Shown: in pieces, positions 17,561 to 26,615 of the stretch
Position numbering within the stretch: the first letter of the stretch is position 1
How the letters are laid out: each line of letters starts with the position of its first letter
Source: Lachnospiraceae bacterium
GTDB taxonomy: Bacteria; Bacillota; Clostridia; Lachnospirales; Lachnospiraceae
Length of the DNA: 59,045 nt
Assembly (NCBI GenBank): GCA_022791975.1
Contig: JAAWAC010000023.1
Span: forward strand, 1-59,045
Direction of reading: 5' to 3'
Notes under the pieces: model-generated
Told to the model about the DNA's origin: nothing
The model's database searches: none
Seen by the model: only the letters and a program-made list of their open reading frames with translations
Made by a program: the position numbers and the translations under genes

Positions 17561-18637
17561 GTGGAAAATCAGAAAGAATCTATGAAAATTGTGGTCCTAG
17601 CCGGGGGCATCAGTACAGAGCGGGACGTGTCCCTAAGCACTGGCAGCCAGGTATACAGCGCACTGAAGAGAAAGGGGTTACAGGTCATTTTGCTGGATGT
17701 CTATCTGGGCTATAAGGCCCCAAAGACTTCCCTGAAAGATCTCTTTGAGGCAGACATTGACTGGGCCCAAGATATCAAAGGCGTGTCGGAAGCCAGCCCG
17801 GATTTGTCTGCAATCAAGGCCCTGCGCAGCGACGGAGGAAGAAGCGCCTTTGGCCCTCATGTGCTGGAGCTGTGCAGCATGGCGGATATGGTCTTTTTAG
17901 CCCTTCACGGGGCTGGCGGTGAGGATGGACGTATCCAGGCAACCTTTGATCTTCTGGGGATTCCCTATACGGGAACCGATTATCTAAGCAGTGCCCTAGC
18001 TATGAATAAGGGGATTTCCAAACAGTTTTTTGAAAAACACGGGATTCCAACTCCCCGGGGAATGGTTCTGAAAAAGGGGGAGAAGCCAGAAAAGTCCCAG
18101 GTCCCCTACCCCTGTATGGTAAAAACCGTCTGCGGTGGCTCCAGCGTGGGAGCTTACCGGGTAGACACTCCCCAGGAACTCTCCGAGGCCTTAGAAAATG
18201 CTTTTTCCTTTGGAGATGATGTGATTGTAGAGCAGTTTATCACCGGGCGGGAATTTTCTGTCAGCGTCATTGATGGAAAAGCTCTTCCCGTGATTGAGAT
18301 TGCTCCCCTGGTGGGCTTTTACGATTATAAGAATAAGTATCAGGCTGGCAGTACCATAGAAACCTGCCCTGCTGATCTGCCGGAGGAAATCTCTCGCCAA
18401 ATCCAGTCTTATGCAGAACAAGTGTTTGATATATTAGGTATGAAGTCTTACGCCCGCATGGATTTTATGATGAATGTGACCGATCAGTCTCTCTACTGCT
18501 TGGAGGCCAATACCCTGCCCGGTATGACGCCTACCAGCCTGCTGCCCCAGGAAGCTGCCGTAATAGGCTGGAGCTTTGAGGACCTGTGTCTGAAAATTAT
18601 CCAGGTATCTCTAAAGAAATACCAGGAGACGCCCTGA
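17561..18637 (+). CDS. ddl: D-alanine--D-alanine ligase
   Basis: Makes D-Ala-D-Ala for peptidoglycan. The 358-residue ATP-grasp enzyme shows ISTERDVSLSTG, LHGAGGEDG, PCMVKTVCGGSSVGA and the C-terminal LEANTLPGMTPTSL. The GTG start has GAGGAGG 6 bases upstream; an internal ATG at 17582 lacks a comparable site. The neighbouring murF uses its product directly, forming a two-gene cell-wall operon. Confidence 0.95.
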   Translation: MENQKESMKIVVLAGGISTERDVSLSTGSQVYSALKRKGLQVILLDVYLGYKAPKTSLKDLFEADIDWAQDIKGVSEASPDLSAIKALRSDGGRSAFGPHVLELCSMADMVFLALHGAGGEDGRIQATFDLLGIPYTGTDYLSSALAMNKGISKQFFEKHGIPTPRGMVLKKGEKPEKSQVPYPCMVKTVCGGSSVGAYRVDTPQELSEALENAFSFGDDVIVEQFITGREFSVSVIDGKALPVIEIAPLVGFYDYKNKYQAGSTIETCPADLPEEISRQIQSYAEQVFDILGMKSYARMDFMMNVTDQSLYCLEANTLPGMTPTSLLPQEAAVIGWSFEDLCLKIIQVSLKKYQETP

Positions 18638-18692
18638 GAATCGGAGCGAATCTGCTGGTCCCTGGCATATGGAAGGAAAGGAGTTGTACCTT

Positions 18693-20063
18693 ATGATGAA
18701 ACAGATGTCCCTGGAAAAAATCGCTGCGGCCTGCAATGGTACCTATGTGGGCCCTGAGGCAAACCGCCAAACCCTTATCACCGGCGCTGTCCAGGACAGC
18801 CGAAAGGTGGAGCCAGGCTTTTTATTTTTTGCCGTCCGGGGAGATCGGGTGGACGGTCACAGCTATATTCCAGCTGTCTTTGCCAAGGGCGCTTCCTGCT
18901 GTGTCTGTGAGGATCTGCCGGATCATCCCACAGGCCCCTGCATTGTGGTTCCCTCCACCTTGCAGGCCTTAAAGGACATTGCTGAATATTACCGCAGCAC
19001 CCTGACCATTCCCATTGTGGGCATTACTGGCAGCGTGGGAAAGACCAGCACCAAGGAGATGATTGCCTCTGTGCTGTCCAAACGCTTTTCCACCCTGAAA
19101 ACCCAGGGAAATCTCAACAATGAAATCGGCCTTCCCCTGACCCTGTTACAGATTCAGGACAGCCATGAGGCCGCTGTGGTAGAAATGGGCATCAGCGATT
19201 TTGGAGAAATGCACCGCTTAAGCAAAATGGCCCGGCCCAATATCTGCGTGTTTACCAACATTGGCCTGTGTCATCTGGAATGTCTCAAGGATCGGGACGG
19301 GATTTTAAAGGCCAAGACGGAAATGTTTGATTTTGCCCAGCCAGGCGCCAAGGTGATTGCCAACGGCGATGATGACAAGCTTATCACCCTTGGGGAGAGC
19401 CGGGTGCCCGCCCCCACTTTTTTCGGGTTGGACCCTGCCCGGGATCTCTATGCCACAGAGGTAGAAAATCTGGGCCTGGATGGAATTCGATGCAAACTGG
19501 TGTTCGGTTCCCAATCCACAGAGGTCACCATTCCCATTCCCGGCACACATATGGTGTACAATGCCCTAGCCGGAGCTGCCGTGGGCCTGACCCTGGGCCT
19601 TAGCTGGGAGGAGATCAAGGCTGGTATCCAGGATCTGACTCCGGTCAGCGGCCGCAACCACCTGATCCACACAGAAAAATGGACCCTGCTGGATGACTGC
19701 TACAATGCCAATCCTGTTTCCATGTGCGCCTCCCTGGATGTGCTGTCCCATGCCCTGGGACGAAAGGTCGCTATCCTGGGCGATATGGGAGAGCTGGGAA
19801 CCAATGAACGCCTCCTCCACTATAATGTGGGCTGCCATGTAGCTGATGCTCACATTGACGTGCTGCTTTTGGTAGGAGAGCTGTCCCGTGAAATGGAGCG
19901 AGGAGTCCGGGCAAAAAATCCTACCCAGGCTGTTCGCTGGTTCTCCTCCAAGGAGGAGCTTATCGCGGCCCTTCCCATGCTACTGACCCGGGGAGATTCC
20001 ATTTTAATCAAAGCCTCTCACTTTATGCATTTTGAGGAGATTGTCCAGGCTCTGAAGGCTTAA
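18693..20063 (+). CDS. murF: UDP-MurNAc-tripeptide--D-alanyl-D-alanine ligase
   Basis: Adds D-Ala-D-Ala to the UDP-MurNAc tripeptide. 456 residues. The central domain has the P-loop GITGSVGKTSTKE near residue 110 and EMGISDFGEMHRL. The C-terminal domain starts at DDCYNANPVSM and includes LGDMGELG. The ATG at 18693 follows AAAGGAG; the frame extends eight codons further upstream without a site. It ends 16 bases before a convergent LysR gene. Confidence 0.95.
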   Translation: MMKQMSLEKIAAACNGTYVGPEANRQTLITGAVQDSRKVEPGFLFFAVRGDRVDGHSYIPAVFAKGASCCVCEDLPDHPTGPCIVVPSTLQALKDIAEYYRSTLTIPIVGITGSVGKTSTKEMIASVLSKRFSTLKTQGNLNNEIGLPLTLLQIQDSHEAAVVEMGISDFGEMHRLSKMARPNICVFTNIGLCHLECLKDRDGILKAKTEMFDFAQPGAKVIANGDDDKLITLGESRVPAPTFFGLDPARDLYATEVENLGLDGIRCKLVFGSQSTEVTIPIPGTHMVYNALAGAAVGLTLGLSWEEIKAGIQDLTPVSGRNHLIHTEKWTLLDDCYNANPVSMCASLDVLSHALGRKVAILGDMGELGTNERLLHYNVGCHVADAHIDVLLLVGELSREMERGVRAKNPTQAVRWFSSKEELIAALPMLLTRGDSILIKASHFMHFEEIVQALKA

Positions 20064-20079
20064 AGCCTCAGGGTTTACA

Positions 20080-20952
20080 CTAGGAAAAAAATTCCATAAC
20101 CTTTTGCATCTGAGGGGACACCCATTTGTCCCGGTGGTAGAGAATCTGTTTCCAGATCTCCACCTTAAGCTCCTCTGTATGCAGGTATACCAGGCGGCCC
20201 TCCTCGGCCGCCTGTTTTGTGGTGTAATCCGGGAGATATGCGATCCCATTCCCCAGCTCCACCAACCGACAGATCACATCTGTGTTGCCCACCTCCAGAA
20301 CAGGCTGTATCTCTATGGAACGGGCAGCCAGATGCTCATCCAACAGCCGGCGATAGCTCATGCCCTTCTCCGTGAGAATAAAGGGCTGCCTGGCCAGCTC
20401 CATAAGGGAGATCCCCTCTCTTTGACACAATGGGCTGTGGACCCCTGCCACAAAGTGCATGCCCACCTTCTCCTCCTGCACAATCACATACTCTGGATTG
20501 TAAATATGGCTGTCCAGAGTAAATACAAAATCTGCCTGGTTATGGTTTAACAGGCGGAACATTTCCTCTGTTCCCGTATTAATTACCTGGAAAGTAATCT
20601 CCGGATATTTCTCCCAAAATTCCCGCAGCTGTTCCCCTAAAAGGCAGCTGCACAGAGAATCCGACATGGCAAGCCTTACATGGCCTCTAACCGGCCTCCT
20701 GTCATCCGCCTCCTCCCCCATTTGGCGGGCAAGCTTGCTGATCTGATGGGCATACTTTAAGGCCTCCCGCCCCCGCTCCGTCAAGGCCACCGTATGACGG
20801 ATGCGCTCAAACAACTGGGTATTTAGCTCCTGCTCCAGCTGTTTGATCTGAAAGGATACAGTGGATTGGGAATACCCCAATGCTTCCCCTGCTCTGGTAA
20901 AGCTACCCAGCTCTGCCACATAGATAAAGGTCTGGATATTTTTCAAATCCAT
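20080..20952 (-). CDS. LysR-family transcriptional regulator
   Basis: A 290-residue regulator with an N-terminal helix-turn-helix (GSFTRAGEALGYSQSTVSFQIKQLE) and a substrate-binding-like effector domain. The ATG at 20952 follows GGGAGGA. It is divergent from an AGCS amino-acid:cation symporter gene with only 126 bases between start codons, so the symporter is the likely target. An inverted repeat in that gap is a candidate site. Confidence 0.88.
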   Translation of the reverse strand: MDLKNIQTFIYVAELGSFTRAGEALGYSQSTVSFQIKQLEQELNTQLFERIRHTVALTERGREALKYAHQISKLARQMGEEADDRRPVRGHVRLAMSDSLCSCLLGEQLREFWEKYPEITFQVINTGTEEMFRLLNHNQADFVFTLDSHIYNPEYVIVQEEKVGMHFVAGVHSPLCQREGISLMELARQPFILTEKGMSYRRLLDEHLAARSIEIQPVLEVGNTDVICRLVELGNGIAYLPDYTTKQAAEEGRLVYLHTEELKVEIWKQILYHRDKWVSPQMQKVMEFFS

Positions 20953-21005
20953 ACATGTTCTTCCTCCCATCTAATTTTTAAATGCCGTCTATTACAACTA
21001 TCAAT

Positions 21006-21045
21006 TTTACAAATATTTTCTTCTATTATATACTAAAAAATAGAA
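21006..21045 (+). promoter_or_regulatory. AGCS promoter with 25-bp dyad
   Basis: TTTACA (21006-21011), 17 bases, TATACT (21029-21034). Overlapping the -10 is a perfect inverted repeat TTCTATT-N11-AATAGAA (21021-21045). Its spacing resembles LysR T-N11-A boxes, but its position over the -10 suggests repression. Confidence 0.45.
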
Positions 21046-21078
21046 ATGTACAGGCTTATGAGGAGAGGGGATTTCTAC

Positions 21079-22485
21079 ATGGAATGGATTATGAGGATTA
21101 TTACTGTTGTCTATGGATTCTTATGGGGAGATTTGATTGTTCTTCCCTTGCCCGGTGGTGGCACTCTGGGGCTTTCCCTGCTGGTGCTGCTGTTGATACC
21201 CGCTGGGATCTATTTTACCATAACCACCCGCTTTCTTCCTGTCCGGCTGTTTCCGGAAATGCTCCGGGTCACCCGGGAAAAGCGGATAGACTCCAGTCAG
21301 AATGCCATCTCTGGGGTTCAGGCGCTGATTATCTCCACAGCCACCCGGGTAGGCATGGGAAACCTGGTGGGTGTGGTGGCGGCCATCTCTGCTGGTGGGG
21401 CTGGCGCTGTTTTTTGGATGTGGATAACAGCTCTTATCGGCTCCTCCACGGCCTTTGCTGAGGGAACCCTGGCCCAGATCTACAAAGAAAAGGACCCCCT
21501 CTATGGTGGTTATCGGGGAGGCCCTGCTTACTATATCCATCACTATATCCTGGTAAAAAAGCGTGTCCGGAAAAAGGGCAGGAAATCTTTGCTGGCCATT
21601 CTCTTTGCCCTGTCCGGTCTGATCTGCTGGTGCGGTATCAGCCAGGTTATCAGCAACTCCGTCTCTTCCTCTTTTTACAATGCCTTTTCCATTCCGCCCC
21701 TTTACTCCACCATTTCATTTGTGATTTTGGCTGCTGTGATTGTGCTTCGGAAAAATACCACTGTAAAGGTGCTGGATGTGCTGGTTCCCATAATGGCTGG
21801 TTTTTACCTTCTGATCACCCTGTTTATCATTGTGAAAAATATTGGGCTCCTTCCCGGGGTATTCCAGCAGATTTTTCAGGAGGCCTTCGGACTGCGTCAG
21901 GTGGTTGCCGGCGGCTTTGGAGCGGTTCTGATGAATGGAGTGAAGCGTGGTCTTTTCTCCAATGAAGCCGGCTCCGGCTCTGCCCCCTGCGCAGCCGCCG
22001 CTGCGGAAATCAGTCATCCGGCCAAGGAAGGCCTGCTCCAGGCCTTTGGCGTATTTATTGACACCATTGTGATCTGTAGCTGTACAGCCATGATTATGCT
22101 CCTGGCTCCGGCGGATCTGGTAAGTGGTCTGACTGGAATGGATCTCCTGCAAACTGCCATGGAATATCATCTGGGCGGTTTTGGTGGCATCTTTATCGCT
22201 GTAATTTTATGGCTCTTTAGCTTTTCCACCTTTATCGGCATTTTATTCTACGCCCGTCCCAACGTGGCCTATCTCTTCGGCGACAACTGGCTTTCCCAGA
22301 CAGGGTACAAGCTGGTAACCCTGGTGATGCTCTTTGTGGGCGGCCTGGCAGCTTACACCTTTGTATGGGACCTGGGCGATATTGGAGTGGGACTTATGAC
22401 GATATTTAATATGCTTATCCTGCTTCCCATGTCAAAAGAGGCCATCGAGTCCCTGAGAGACTATGAACAGCAGAAGAAATCCTAA
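21079..22485 (+). CDS. Alanine/glycine:cation symporter (AGCS family)
   Basis: A 468-residue multi-pass membrane protein of the sodium:alanine symporter family. It has about 11 hydrophobic helices, the family signature ATRVGMGNLVGVVAAISAGG, and FSNEAGSGSAPCAAAAA, which is the conserved cation/substrate region. GGAGAGGGG precedes the ATG. It probably imports Ala, Gly or a related amino acid under the divergent LysR regulator. Confidence 0.92.
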   Translation: MEWIMRIITVVYGFLWGDLIVLPLPGGGTLGLSLLVLLLIPAGIYFTITTRFLPVRLFPEMLRVTREKRIDSSQNAISGVQALIISTATRVGMGNLVGVVAAISAGGAGAVFWMWITALIGSSTAFAEGTLAQIYKEKDPLYGGYRGGPAYYIHHYILVKKRVRKKGRKSLLAILFALSGLICWCGISQVISNSVSSSFYNAFSIPPLYSTISFVILAAVIVLRKNTTVKVLDVLVPIMAGFYLLITLFIIVKNIGLLPGVFQQIFQEAFGLRQVVAGGFGAVLMNGVKRGLFSNEAGSGSAPCAAAAAEISHPAKEGLLQAFGVFIDTIVICSCTAMIMLLAPADLVSGLTGMDLLQTAMEYHLGGFGGIFIAVILWLFSFSTFIGILFYARPNVAYLFGDNWLSQTGYKLVTLVMLFVGGLAAYTFVWDLGDIGVGLMTIFNMLILLPMSKEAIESLRDYEQQKKS

Positions 22486-22513
22486 CCTCTCCCAGGACCT
22501 CCCCCCGCAGTCT

Positions 22514-23170
22514 CTACTGCCTCCACCACTCCTGTCCCATGTCCTCAGAATTGCTCTTTGGCTCTTGCCCTGCAATCATCTGGGCATAGAGATATCGAAA
22601 GTCTGCGGTGCTCATGGCATATTCTGCCTGGTGCTCCTCCACAGTCAGCAGATCCTGCCGAGCTGCCGCGTCGTTTCCTGACCAGTGATAATAGTAGGCC
22701 CGATGGACTAGGTATTCGTCGTAATTTTCCGGATCAAGCTCCAGTAAACGGGTGATATCCTCAATATGCCGCAGGCATCTTTTCTTGGTAGCGATGCCGC
22801 ACAGCCGTGCCCGCAAAAGCCAGATATTATCCGGATCAAGTCCCAGGGCGGTTGTCAAATCCTGATCCTGTTTTACCCGATTTGACAGCAGCCTATAGCA
22901 GTTGGAGCGCAAAATATATAAAATTTTATCCTCCGGTTTCTCCTTTAGCCGCTCTGTACAGCGCTCCATAGCCGGGCGATATTCCTTTTGTCTCCACATC
23001 TCAAAAATTTCCCGGTATTCCTGAGTTTGATAAGTCTCTATATTGGCATATACATGATCCTCCAGGATACTCTCAAACCGGCGGACCGTCTTGGCTTTGC
23101 CCTTCTCTTTCCTTCCAGAAGTAAAAATTCCTTTCAGTTTCCCCAACAATCTGGTAAAAAATGACTGCAT
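22514..23170 (-). CDS. TPR-repeat protein of unknown function
   Basis: A 218-residue soluble protein. A basic N-terminus (LLGKLKGIFTSGRKEKGK) is followed by helical tetratricopeptide-like repeats (about residues 55-200: WRQKEYRPAMERCTERLKEKPED, DQDLTTALGLDPDN, DITRLLELDPENYDEYLVHRAYYYHWSGN). No catalytic motif. A perfect-looking promoter at 23243-23271 would give a transcript too short to use the upstream ATG at 23227, so the ATG at 23170 with AGGTGG is chosen. Confidence 0.7.
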   Translation of the reverse strand: MQSFFTRLLGKLKGIFTSGRKEKGKAKTVRRFESILEDHVYANIETYQTQEYREIFEMWRQKEYRPAMERCTERLKEKPEDKILYILRSNCYRLLSNRVKQDQDLTTALGLDPDNIWLLRARLCGIATKKRCLRHIEDITRLLELDPENYDEYLVHRAYYYHWSGNDAAARQDLLTVEEHQAEYAMSTADFRYLYAQMIAGQEPKSNSEDMGQEWWRQ

Positions 23171-23242
23171 GCTTCCACCTGCTTTCCGTTTCTTTCCAAG
23201 GCAGGACTCCATAAGTCTCTCTGCCATGCTTCCTCAACCAAT

Positions 23243-23271
23243 TATAGCATGGCATCTTTCGGATGTAAAAA
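23243..23271 (-). promoter_or_regulatory. Promoter of the TPR protein gene
   Basis: On the minus strand TTTACA is followed after 17 bases by an extended -10, TGC-TATAAT. It lies only about 13 bases before an upstream in-frame ATG, which is why the later start codon is preferred. Confidence 0.6.
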
Positions 23272-23297
23272 TCTTTTTCTCTTTCTCATATTTCCTC

Positions 23298-23343
23298 TTG
23301 ACATTCTCTGTTTTGGGCTATAATATATGTTATATTAATAACA
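23298..23343 (+). promoter_or_regulatory. marR promoter with TGTTAT/ATAACA dyad
   Basis: TTGACA (23298-23303) precedes TATAAT (23319-23324; 15-base spacer) or TAATAT (23321-23326; 17-base spacer). Directly downstream lies TGTTAT-ATTA-ATAACA (23328-23343), an inverted repeat of MarR-operator size. A weaker AT-rich repeat follows at about 23346-23358. Autorepression is likely. Confidence 0.5.
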
Positions 23344-23460
23344 ATTATATTTATAACAATACACAAAAAGCATTTATTTTTTTCAAACGAGAAGCCCGAT
23401 TCCAGGAAAAACTTCCCACCCCAATTCCCGGACAAAGCTTCTGAGGAAAGGAGCGTCTTT

Positions 23461-23937
23461 ATGAGCATTCCCAATGATCTGCTCACTAACATGGCCCAGA
23501 TCCGCAAGCTTTATACCCTGATGCTGTCTCCCCTGGGAGAACAATATGACCTGGCCCAGATCGAGATCCATATCCTGTTGTTCCTGAAAAATAATCCAGA
23601 GTTTAACACCGCCCGGGATATAGAAAAATACCGGGGTCTGGCTAAATCCAATATCTCCAACGCTCTGGAGCGTCTGAGAAAACGGCGTCTTCTTAAAGTG
23701 CAAAAGGATCCGGAAAACCGGCGTATCAACCGCATTTATCTGGAGGAGGAGGGGGATGTCCTGGCCCGGATTTTGCAGAAACGGCAGGCAGAATTTTTCA
23801 CCATTCTGCTCCAGGATATTCCGGAGGATGTTTGTCGGGCCGTTCAAACTTTTTTCCTACAAACCCAGCACAATGTGGAGGCAGCTCTGTCCTGTCCAGC
23901 CGGGCAACTTTCCTCAGATTCCCAATCCCCCCAATAG
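23461..23937 (+). CDS. MarR-family transcriptional regulator
   Basis: A 158-residue winged-helix regulator with a MarR-type DNA-binding region: TARDIEKYRGLAKSNISNAL is the recognition helix and RRLLKVQKDPENRRINRIYLEEEG is the wing. A Gln-rich, apparently disordered tail follows. AGGAAAGGAG precedes the ATG. It lies 16 bases upstream of a TSUP permease gene that it probably controls. Confidence 0.88.
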   Translation: MSIPNDLLTNMAQIRKLYTLMLSPLGEQYDLAQIEIHILLFLKNNPEFNTARDIEKYRGLAKSNISNALERLRKRRLLKVQKDPENRRINRIYLEEEGDVLARILQKRQAEFFTILLQDIPEDVCRAVQTFFLQTQHNVEAALSCPAGQLSSDSQSPQ

Positions 23938-23953
23938 AAAGGAGTCTTTTTTT

Positions 23954-24727
23954 ATGCCAGTAAAATTTCTTGTATGTTTTGTAGCCGGTATTGGCGCTGG
24001 TCTTGGCACTGGCTTTGCCGGCATGAGCGCTGCTGCTGTGATCAGCCCTATGCTGATTGCCTTTTTAGGCATGGAACCCTATCAGGCTGTGGGAATCGCC
24101 TTGGCCAGTGACGTGCTGGCCAGCGCAGTCTCCGCCTATACCTACGGCAAAAACAAAAATCTGGATATTAAAAATGGTCTGGTCATGATGGCTGCTGTGC
24201 TTTGCTTTACGGTGGTGGGCAGCTATGTCTCCAGCAAGGTTCCCAGCACTGCCATGGGCGGCTTTTCCATGGTTATGACCCTGTTTCTGGGAATTAAATT
24301 CTTGGTAAAGCCTGTGATGACTACCAAATCCGCCATGACTCATATGTCAGCTCGAAAACGCCTGCTCCAGTCCCTTCTCTGCGGTACAGGGGTTGGTTTT
24401 ATCTGCGGCTTTGTGGGAGCAGGCGGCGGTATGATGATGCTCCTTTTATTGACCAGTGTGCTGGGCTATGAGCTGAAAACCGCTGTGGGCACCAGTGTCT
24501 TTATTATGACATTTACCGCTTTGACCGGATCGGTCAGCCATTTTGCCATGGGAGGCATGCCGGATTTGTCCAGTCTAGTTTTCTGTGTGCTCAGCACTCT
24601 TCTGTGGGCCAGAATTGCCGCCAAGTTTGCCAACAAGGCGGAACCCGCCACTCTGAATCGGGCTACGGGTGCTGTGTTGACCATTCTGGGCGCTGGAATC
24701 CTTCTGGTAAGCCGGATGAGAGCTTAA
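23954..24727 (+). CDS. TSUP-family (TauE/SafE) permease
   Basis: A 257-residue membrane protein with about eight helices and the two repeated Gly-rich halves of the TauE/SafE family (GIGAGLGTGFAGMSAAAV and GVGFICGFVGAGGGMMML). Members export sulfite, sulfoacetate or other small anions; the substrate here cannot be read. AAAGGAG precedes the ATG. Cotranscribed with marR. Confidence 0.88.
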   Translation: MPVKFLVCFVAGIGAGLGTGFAGMSAAAVISPMLIAFLGMEPYQAVGIALASDVLASAVSAYTYGKNKNLDIKNGLVMMAAVLCFTVVGSYVSSKVPSTAMGGFSMVMTLFLGIKFLVKPVMTTKSAMTHMSARKRLLQSLLCGTGVGFICGFVGAGGGMMMLLLLTSVLGYELKTAVGTSVFIMTFTALTGSVSHFAMGGMPDLSSLVFCVLSTLLWARIAAKFANKAEPATLNRATGAVLTILGAGILLVSRMRA

Positions 24728-24841
24728 AGAGTCTAGGAGAAGGGAGGGAAAGTTTCTGGGGACAGTTCTCCACAGACATGTTATAATGAGAAAAAGAACC
24801 ATGCCTTCAACAAAAGTCCACAAAAAACAGGAGTATTCTTT

Positions 24842-25789
24842 ATGAAATTAAACTACGGAATCTTGAGCACCTCGTCCATCACTCCCCGGTTTATCGCCGC
24901 TGTCAAAGCCTCTAAGGACAGCCAAGTGGTGGCCCTTGCCTCCCGCAGTCTGAGCAAGGCCCAGGAAAAGGCCGCTCTTTGGCAGGTACCGAAAGCTTAC
25001 GGCAGTTACGAAGAATTGCTTTTGGACAGGGAAATTGACATTGTCTATATCTCTACCATCAACAGCCAGCATTTTCACTATGCCCGTCTGGCCCTGGAAA
25101 CCGGCCATCATGTACTCTGCGAAAAGCCCTTTACCCTGTCGCCGGAAGAATCCCGGGAGCTCTTTGCTCTGGCCCGCAGGCAGGGGCGCTTTCTGATGGA
25201 GGCTGAGAAAATAGTATTTCTTCCTGTTATGAGAGAAATAAAAGACCGCCTTTGGCGAGAAGAATTGGGCCGGATTACCATGGCAGATTTTTCCAGTTCC
25301 TTTGCTCCTGGGTATAACAGCTGGTTTTTTGATGCTGCAAAGGGGGGAGGTCCTCTGTACGGCAATGCCATCTACAGCCTGCAACTGCTCCAATTCCTTT
25401 TCCAATGCCCGGTGGTAAAGGCCCAAGGTCTCTCCACCAAAAGCCCCTCGGGTGTGGAGGATCAGTTTGTCTTAAGCCTTCTTATGGAAAACGGACTGCT
25501 GGCAGCCAACAAAACCAGCATCCGCTCCCAGACCTGCCACACGGCCTATCTCTACGGAGAGCGGGGTTATGTGGAAATCCCCTCCTACTGGAAGGCACGG
25601 GAGGCCACCCTGTACCTGCCAGACGGCTCCCAGGAACACATCTCTTATCCCTGTGAACACGAGCTGGTCTATGAGGTGGATCATGTCTCAGACTGCATTA
25701 AAAAAGGGCTTTTGGAAAGCCCTGTGATGACGGAAGAAATGACGGTTTCCGCCATCTCTATTTTAAATCAGGTGAAGGAGAAGCTCTAG
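24842..25789 (+). CDS. Gfo/Idh/MocA-family oxidoreductase
   Basis: A 315-residue NAD(P)-dependent oxidoreductase. The Rossmann domain starts at NYGILSTSSITPRF, with DIVYISTINSQHFHYARLAL and CEKPFTLSPEES, which holds the catalytic-type Lys. A C-terminal alpha/beta dimerisation domain follows. The substrate, probably a sugar derivative, is unknown. AGGAG lies 8 bases before the ATG. A candidate promoter (GGGACA-17-TATAAT, -10 at 24782-24787) precedes it. The gene ends 4 bases before a convergent stop. Confidence 0.88.
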   Translation: MKLNYGILSTSSITPRFIAAVKASKDSQVVALASRSLSKAQEKAALWQVPKAYGSYEELLLDREIDIVYISTINSQHFHYARLALETGHHVLCEKPFTLSPEESRELFALARRQGRFLMEAEKIVFLPVMREIKDRLWREELGRITMADFSSSFAPGYNSWFFDAAKGGGPLYGNAIYSLQLLQFLFQCPVVKAQGLSTKSPSGVEDQFVLSLLMENGLLAANKTSIRSQTCHTAYLYGERGYVEIPSYWKAREATLYLPDGSQEHISYPCEHELVYEVDHVSDCIKKGLLESPVMTEEMTVSAISILNQVKEKL

Positions 25790-25793
25790 CAGG

Positions 25794-26525
25794 CTAGGGA
25801 GCCAGGTTTAAGAGATTCTCAATTTCCTCTGCACTCATATCCAGGAATACCGCCAGCTCCTCCAGTGTCACCTGTCGCTCCAGTTCCTGGGACAGTTTCT
25901 CAATGCTGTCACTGATATGATTTACCTTATCTGCAATCCGCCTTCCCTCCTTACGAACGCTCACGGCTTCGGCCAGGGCCTCTTCCAGGGATCGGCGGAT
26001 CTCCTGGCGCACAAAGGCTGCGGCCGAAATTCCCTCCCGGCGCAGTCCCAGCTCCTCCAGACTGAGCATCAATCCTATATTTCCCTCCTGGACTAGATCC
26101 TCCAGAGATAGCCCCTGTCCATGCAATTCCTTTGCCTGCTCCAGCACTAAATGAAGCAGCCGCTCTGTGGCCTGCGCCTTTGCCAGATCATCCCCCTGCT
26201 CCACCAGTCCTAACAGCTCCTCCAGGGCATCCTCCTCCAAAGGCGCGAAGGCCTTCAGCTCTCTTTGATATGTCTGTAAAAAAGCAAGCTCCTCCCGGGT
26301 GTAGGCCTCTGTCTCCTTTCCGGTTCCCTGATCCCTCTTTGCTATATAGCCTTCTACCCCAATGTGATTTGCTTCCAGATAGGCATAGACCAGCGCCAAC
26401 TGCTCCTCCTCCAGGGAAAAACTATCAAAAAAGCTCCTTACCTCCTCCTGGGTCAGTTGGTTTCCCTTTTCTTTTGCCAATGCAGACAGCTGCCTCAGCT
26501 GTTCCTGAAATTCTGCTCTTTCCAT
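25794..26525 (-). CDS. Sigma-70-like protein lacking region 4
   Basis: A 243-residue acidic protein. Residues 12-60 resemble sigma region 1.1 (AKEKGNQLTQEEVRSFF...LEEEQLALVYAYLEANHI). Residues 115-180 resemble region 2, with LSLEDLVQEGNIGLM matching the core-binding region 2.2. Residues 195-240 resemble region 3 (RIADKVNHISDSIEKLSQEL, TLEELAVFLDMSAEEIENLL). The -10-binding aromatic segment is degenerate and region 4, which reads the -35, is absent. It may bind RNA polymerase without normal promoter reading. GGAGAG precedes the ATG. Confidence 0.75.
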   Translation of the reverse strand: MERAEFQEQLRQLSALAKEKGNQLTQEEVRSFFDSFSLEEEQLALVYAYLEANHIGVEGYIAKRDQGTGKETEAYTREELAFLQTYQRELKAFAPLEEDALEELLGLVEQGDDLAKAQATERLLHLVLEQAKELHGQGLSLEDLVQEGNIGLMLSLEELGLRREGISAAAFVRQEIRRSLEEALAEAVSVRKEGRRIADKVNHISDSIEKLSQELERQVTLEELAVFLDMSAEEIENLLNLAP

Positions 26526-26615
26526 ATGCTTCTCTCCTCAGACATGTATTTCCACTGATTTTCCTAATGGTCTTCCCTATACAGGCCCCATGGGCTGATG
26601 CTATCTCATCCTTGA

